Shown piece by piece: positions 58,944 to 64,000 of a DNA stretch of 64,000 bases (its first letter is position 1; each line of letters starts with the position of its first letter). Under the pieces are notes generated by a model that saw only the letters and a program-made list of their open reading frames with translations, searched no databases and had not been told where the DNA came from. The translations under genes were made by a program, and so were the position numbers. The stretch is from assembly GCA_015680905.1 (NCBI GenBank), contig CM027377.1:32822501-32886500 (forward strand), written 5' to 3'. The DNA is from Coptis chinensis (taxonomy: Eukaryota > Streptophyta > Magnoliopsida > Ranunculales > Ranunculaceae).

Positions 58944-60235
58944 CCTAAATAACCAACAATAACATTTATAAGCATGATAACATGAGCTTTTTTAGACACT
59001 AAATAAGACTTATAAAACCTCATATTGCCTAAAGATGCATCCCTGTATATTCAGCGGAAAATCACACTATACACTTATACCGTGTATCATATATTCAGCG
59101 GACACACATTCCAATAGATTCTTCGCACGACGATGTGGGTTTAATTTGTTTTTGTCCAAGTATAAGTATCAACAGTTCAGCACACTTTGCCGACCAAAAC
59201 CAAAAAACACACTTGCAACTGTGCAAGAACAGACTTTCGATCAGGAATTAAAACTGTTTACAAGTAGGGTTTCTGATCATATTCTTCTCTATAATAACCT
59301 ATTCAGGGTACCTTATACCAAAAGGATGGAAAGTGTTACCCCTCTTTAGGAACATTCACCACAGCCCTGACATCTTTCCAGATCCCAAGAAGTCTGATCC
59401 TTCAAGATTTGAGGTAAAAGCAATTTATTCAGGCCAATTAAACAAGATGAACAGATGCATCGAGCTTCGAGGTAGCGCTGCAGGCGCGTCGACCCCTCGC
59501 AGGCCGTAGATGCATCCTTGTTAGACACTATATAAGACTCAAGATACCCTAGCTAACAACTATATAAGACTATATAAGACTCAAGACTCAAGATGCATCC
59601 TAAAGATACCCTAGCTAACCAGATAATGTTATTTATAATGCGATAAAACAAGATTAGATACAAGAGATAACTAACTGTTCCAGCTCATCTTAAAGAACTT
59701 GTGAAGTTTCAATGTTGGTACATGACCTCAATTCCTCATGACCTCTACCGTGTATATACAAAGCTTTTAGTTAGAGGACCAAAATCAAGCCTGATTTGTT
59801 AAAGGACCAAAATGTATATGTAGCTGACAAAATATAACAACTCAAAACCACACAACACGAGCATGAGGATGAATGACTACAAATAAAAATTTATACCAAA
59901 CAAGATGCACATTACCATAATTTCAAAATACAAACTGTACCTTCAAATTACTGCGTCGAGCGTCGAGAATAGAGGAGATGAACAGAGAACGGGAGAATTA
60001 CTTGTTCAAACTGTACCTTCAAATTAGTTGTTCAAATTACTGTTCAAATTACTTGTTCAAATTACTGTTGTTGGGATTTTAGGGTTTTTGGGTTTTTGGA
60101 GTTGGTTTTTGAAGCGATAAAATTTGAACCAATATGAATGAGGATAGAAGAGAGAGAGGAGGAGAGGTGAGAGATTAGATTAGATTTGGACACATATTTG
60201 ACCTTCGGTCTTTACCCGGTCAACTTTGTAGTGAT
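58944..60235. other. No gene recognised; TTCAAATTACT repeats at 59990-60068
   Basis: A 104-codon plus frame (59035-59349) has no recognisable domain. Near 59990-60068, TTCAAATTA(C/G) units repeat irregularly. CTATATAAGACTCAAGA recurs near 59527 and 59568. Confidence 0.5.
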
Positions 60236-61304
60236 TTAACCAGTGTTTTAATGCACTTCTTCCCAAAAATATTGGCAAAAATATTTGGGCAAAAAATATT
60301 TCCCCCAAAAAAATATTTCGGTTCAAAAAACGAAATATATAAAAAATGTCGATATATCGAACGATATATCTCTTTTCGTTGATTGGTCAAAAAAAAATTT
60401 GTGTCAATATATTGGGAAATATCGTCGATATATATCAGAAATATCGGAAAAAATAATAAAAAATCAGTCAAACATCGGTCAAAGTCAACAAAGTCGGTGG
60501 TCAAAATCGGACATATCGGATATATTGGTCGATATATATCAATATATCGGAAAACCCGATATATATTGGTTTGAAATTATATCAATATATCCATCTGAAA
60601 TATCTTAATATCTCTATATCGGAGGGGCCAAAAACCGAAATATACCGCCTCTGGGTGCAGTTTTCATGGTCCGATATCCGATTTTCCAATTTCCAAAAAT
60701 TCTGAAAAAATAATTGGATCGGTTTCGGATATAACTCTAAAAACCAATCCGATCCATATCCGATCCGAATTTCCATACAAGGATAGCCGAATTTCCAAAT
60801 TTAGAAATATATTTTGAATCCGAAAAAAAATTGGATTAGATTTGGCTAGCATATTAGGTTCAGAAAAAATTCGGACAAAAGTTCCAAAGGAGGTTAATTC
60901 GATCCAAAGTCACCTCTACTAACTATATATACTAGTATATTGCATTGTAGTGGGAGACTGAGCGGCCTTGTTAGTAATTCGCTGAATTATTCGCGAATCG
61001 AATTTTTGAAGGGCAAACAGTATAATAGTTCCAAATGTTTGAAAAATTCGGAATAATTCACGATTTTTTGTCTTGAAACGTATAATACGTATAAAAAATC
61101 AGTCAAAGTCAACAAAGTCGGCGGTCAAAATCGGATATATCGGTCGATATATATCGATATATCAGAAAACCCAATATATATCGGTTTGAAATTATATCAA
61201 TATATCCATCCGAAATATCTTAATATCTCTATATCGGAGGGGCCAAAAACCGAAATATATCGCCGAAATATAGATATATCGGTCGATATTTTCAGCCTTG
61301 GTGC
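60236..61304. repeat. ATATCGG repeat complex (two related blocks)
   Basis: Blocks at about 60440-60650 and 61090-61255 are direct repeats sharing AAAAATCAGTCAAA, TTTGAAATTATATCAATATA and TCTCTATATCGGAGGGGCCA. The right edge, CGATATTTTCAGCCTTG ending at 61304, resembles the inverted terminal repeat of the 51.5-kb MITE. The 60670-60850 stretch has a different ATCCGAT-rich repeat, probably inserted between. The left end is unclear. Confidence 0.65.
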
Positions 61305-61830
61305 CGTGAATCAGGTTCAAATACGCTTATTAACATGTTTATATTAATGACACTAAGTAGGTTATTCAAGACACTACATACGCTATGGAAAGGCACTATA
61401 TAACATGGTCGGGGGGGAAAAAGTGAAAAGATGTGAGCATAAGATGGAAGTCATCTAATCTGTTTGGTTAGATTCAGAGAACAGTTCTAGAGGGAGTCCG
61501 ATTTGATTCATGATGGAGACTGTTCATCTGAATTGTATGTGTTTGACAAAATGACTCTTACTTTTCTCTAACTTCTTCTAGTTTGTTCTTTCTGTTTTTT
61601 TATCCCATTTGCAAAATAACTGAATTGTTTGGAGTGATACATACAAAATAATAATAACCTTTCACAAAGTAAGTAGATTATTTGAAGTGATGCATGCGTC
61701 CTTTGGAAGAGATTCCTCGTAGTGATGCATCTTTCGGAAGTGAAACGTCCTTAGGTTGTTGGTGACTTTCCACCTTCTAGTAAATAGTAAACATGCACTA
61801 TATAAGTATAGTTATTGGCGACTTTTCATA
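61305..61830. other. No gene recognised
   Basis: AT-rich. Contains three GACACTA-type motifs near 61342-61395. It could hold a promoter for the F-box-like gene, but I see no definite site. Confidence 0.4.
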
Positions 61831-62494
61831 ATGATGACCCAATCTTCTAAAAGAACTGGGAAAGATGAGGGTTGCGTTCTTCCTCAGGAAATGTGCCGAC
61901 AAATTCTTCTCTGTGCTCCATTCCCATTGTTTGACAAATCAAAGCTTGTTTGTCGTGAGTGGGAAAAGATTAGGTTGGAGAAGGTTGGAGGACCTGAAGT
62001 TGTGTTTTAATGATGAACACATTAAAAGGAATGTTGGAGTTGCTGCAAAAGGAAATCTTCATTGGTCTCTTTGGGATGCGGGAATATTGGTTTTTAACGT
62101 TCGACGTGAGCAATGGACAAGGATTAGGCTACCGGAGTCTCAACATCCACCGAAGTTGTACACATTGTTTCCTTATGATGGCTCCATAGCTATTATGTTC
62201 TCTTTCTGGGGTGAGGACGTCACCCGTACTGAAATATTAGAACTCCGGGTTTTGCAGCAGTACGAGAACTGTGTGTGGAGTGAACCGAGGACGTTTATAT
62301 TGTATGAAAGTTTCCGCCATTCAAAATTTGTCGACCTACTGCCACCAGACATTGGAGTTTTTAGTTGGTACAACAAGATCATATGGTACAGTTTCATAGA
62401 GAATAAGGTCCTATCAAATCATGTAATCCCAGCAAGTGGCATTCATTCCATTTTCCCATTCATGTCAGACTTTGCCGAAACCCAATTTAACTAG
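61831..62494 (+). pseudogene. F-box-like protein gene, frameshifted and internally shortened
   Basis: From ATG 61831 the first frame reads MMTQSSKRTGKDEGCVLPQE then MCRQILLCAPFPLFDKSKLV CREWEKI, an F-box-like motif (LPxE...I...P...L.....VC+.W). Near 61985-62010 the frame shifts by one, continuing GVAAKGNLHWSLWD, ILVFNVRREQWTRIRLPESQ, YDGSIAIMFSFWGED and IIWYSFIENKVLSNHVI to the stop at 62494. The second part resembles the F-box-associated beta-propeller end. Normal members are longer (about 350-400 residues), so a middle segment of over 100 residues appears lost. Such proteins would select substrates for SCF ubiquitin ligases. Confidence 0.5.
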
Positions 62495-62699
62495 TGGTTT
62501 ATATATGTAATTATTTATTTTCTGTTATTCAGTACGTTTTAATAGACTGGGTATGTATCAAGTGCAGGAACCACTGCATTGTGTTCAATTAATACTTAAT
62601 TAAACATGTTATTTCATTTTTCTCAATTGTCACATGTAAGACAACATAACTATCCCAAAAGCCAACATAGTGTATCTCTAACAGTTTACCAACATAAGA

Positions 62700-62835
62700 T
62701 GTTTTTGCCTCTTATAAGACCCAGAGGTTTTATAACCTCTTATAAGATGTGGACTAGTGATTTCGGACATATTTTTGGTTTGTTTTTTGCCTCTTATAAG
62801 AGGCATTCTACTAGAAATGTCTTATAAGAGGCATG
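62700..62835. repeat. CCTCTTATAAG repeats with an 18-bp perfect palindrome
   Basis: TGCCTCTTATAAGAGGCA (62788-62805) is its own reverse complement. Related half or near copies occur at about 62706, 62737 and 62820. Confidence 0.9.
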
Positions 62836-64000
62836 CTTTCTATAAATACCCAAATTGGATCTACTACAATTCTGTAAGACTTGTAAGCTGGGAAAGACAC
62901 AAACGCCCCAAGCACACTACCCTTGCCCTCGTTATCTCTTATTCATTCTTCCCAGACCAACAAGCAGCTGTTGCTGCCACCAATCACGAGCTCCATCTCT
63001 GATATCGACCGAGCGACTTTGTGTTGCTACCACAACCACGAGAAAGTGTGAAACTATTGTCGCCACTGTCAAGCTTGATCGAGTCACTCGGTATGCAATA
63101 AAAACTTTTTCAGCATTGATTAAATTGGTGAGCTGTCTCTTTGATTATGCTAGTATTCATGGACTCTGTTCATTACTGAATTCGCACTCGCACTCTCTCT
63201 CTCACTCGCACTTGCATTATTGTTGTTGCATTGTATGCTATTGTTTCAATTTCTTTTTATTGATTGTTGTGGCATGTTTGCTGCTGACTAATTGATTTTT
63301 GGCTACTAATTTATTTATTTTCTTTTAGTACTTGATTTTAGGTTTGCTTCTGACTGGTTCTCTCTTTATTTTAATTTTGGGTTGTTGCCGACTGATTGAT
63401 AAGAATGTGTTTAGTTTAGGATGAAATAGATCAATAAATCAAAGATGGAGTATTAGCAAAGGAAGCCTACATTTGAACTTTGACAGAGAACCATGCCATT
63501 TTATATTTTGTACGATAATGGAAGTGCACTTTTCATTATAAATTGTTGATGTACATTATGGTTAAGATGATTGCTTTGGTGTTCCTGATGCTTGCTCCAC
63601 TATCAATCCAAGTGCTCACACACTCATAATTATGCCAAGTTATAGTATGTTATTCTCTTTTTGAAATGCATAAACTATTTTTTAATTTGTTTGCACAAAA
63701 TGCAATGTAATGGATATATTGAAATGGTTATCCTTGTTATATGTAGGTTTATATGGATTATTTTAAGTTATCCTTGTTGGTGAGTCCTATAGCATTAGTG
63801 ATATTGCTCAAACATGCAAGAAGAAATACACTCCCAAGGAGAGTCCGTCACAAGATGTGCATTTCCTCATGTAGTGGATAAGATTTAGTTATGAAAACTT
63901 TGAATGGTCCATCAAAGCAAATTTTCCAATCTTTTAGGATGTTGAAAGAATCTTTTCAAGCATTGTGTAGTCATTTTCGAGAGAGAGGGTACTTGGCCAA
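62836..64000. other. No gene recognised
   Basis: A 146-codon plus frame at 62855-63295 is Ser/Thr/Cys-rich and low in complexity, crossing a CACTCTC microsatellite (63185-63215). I see no domain. The CTCGGTATGC at about 63090 could be a splice donor of a 5' leader intron, but nothing downstream confirms it. Confidence 0.4.

Noticed and set aside
60285-60608. 107-codon frame rich in I/Y/S
   Set aside because: Again only the ATATCGG repeats translated.

Overview
This is nuclear DNA from a flowering plant, most likely a eudicot. It is AT-rich and carries spliced plant gene fragments with GT-AG introns. It also holds plant-specific families (DREB1/CBF, MAP70, UGT74-like glucosyltransferase, PINc/PS1-like protein) and every major class of plant transposon. 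I could not name the species. I see no complete intact host gene, so the window is a nest of transposable elements and broken gene pieces.

Layout. 1-21803: two Athila-type Ty3/gypsy elements of one family, joined head to head. The left copy (A) is on the minus strand and keeps gag and protease but has lost RT-RNase H-integrase. The right copy (B) is on the plus strand and keeps RT-RNase H-integrase but has lost its 5' LTR and gag. Their 3' halves form a roughly 6-kb inverted repeat. 21804-23043: a piece of a long 'TATAACACCCC' LTR abutting a Ty1/copia gag-pol fragment, so the insertions are nested. 23044-27540: mostly anonymous, with a LINE-type zf-RVT fragment and a 586-bp hAT-like element with near-perfect 8-bp target duplications. 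27540-38534: a decayed minus-strand Tat-lineage gypsy element with a second, archaeal-type RNase H. Its leader is split by a 4.65-kb solo LTR with a perfect 5-bp duplication (GTACT). 38535-39113: the C-terminal half of a UGT74-like glucosyltransferase.

39114 to about 50.6 kb is the most notable part. A textbook Helitron 3' end (hairpin plus CTAG, minus orientation) cuts the UGT coding sequence. Behind it lies a mosaic of host exon fragments, almost all on the minus strand: MAP70, a GH31 alpha-glucosidase (two copies), a glutathione reductase first exon, DREB1/CBF, tRNA methyltransferase TRM5 and a PS1-like PINc gene. Several are fused directly to each other, and introns are retained. This looks like a multi-gene-capture Helitron or a pile of them, and it could make chimeric transcripts.

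50.6-64 kb: a 383-bp MITE with a perfect 8-bp duplication and 'ATATCGG' internal repeats; a second solo LTR (3.3 kb) holding at least ten TGGGCC boxes; a broken MULE-type transposase N-terminus facing a DUF1985-like ORF; further ATATCGG repeat blocks; and an F-box-like pseudogene with a frameshift and missing middle.

All calls come from reading the sequence and recalled family patterns. No searches were run. Edges of degenerate features are approximate.
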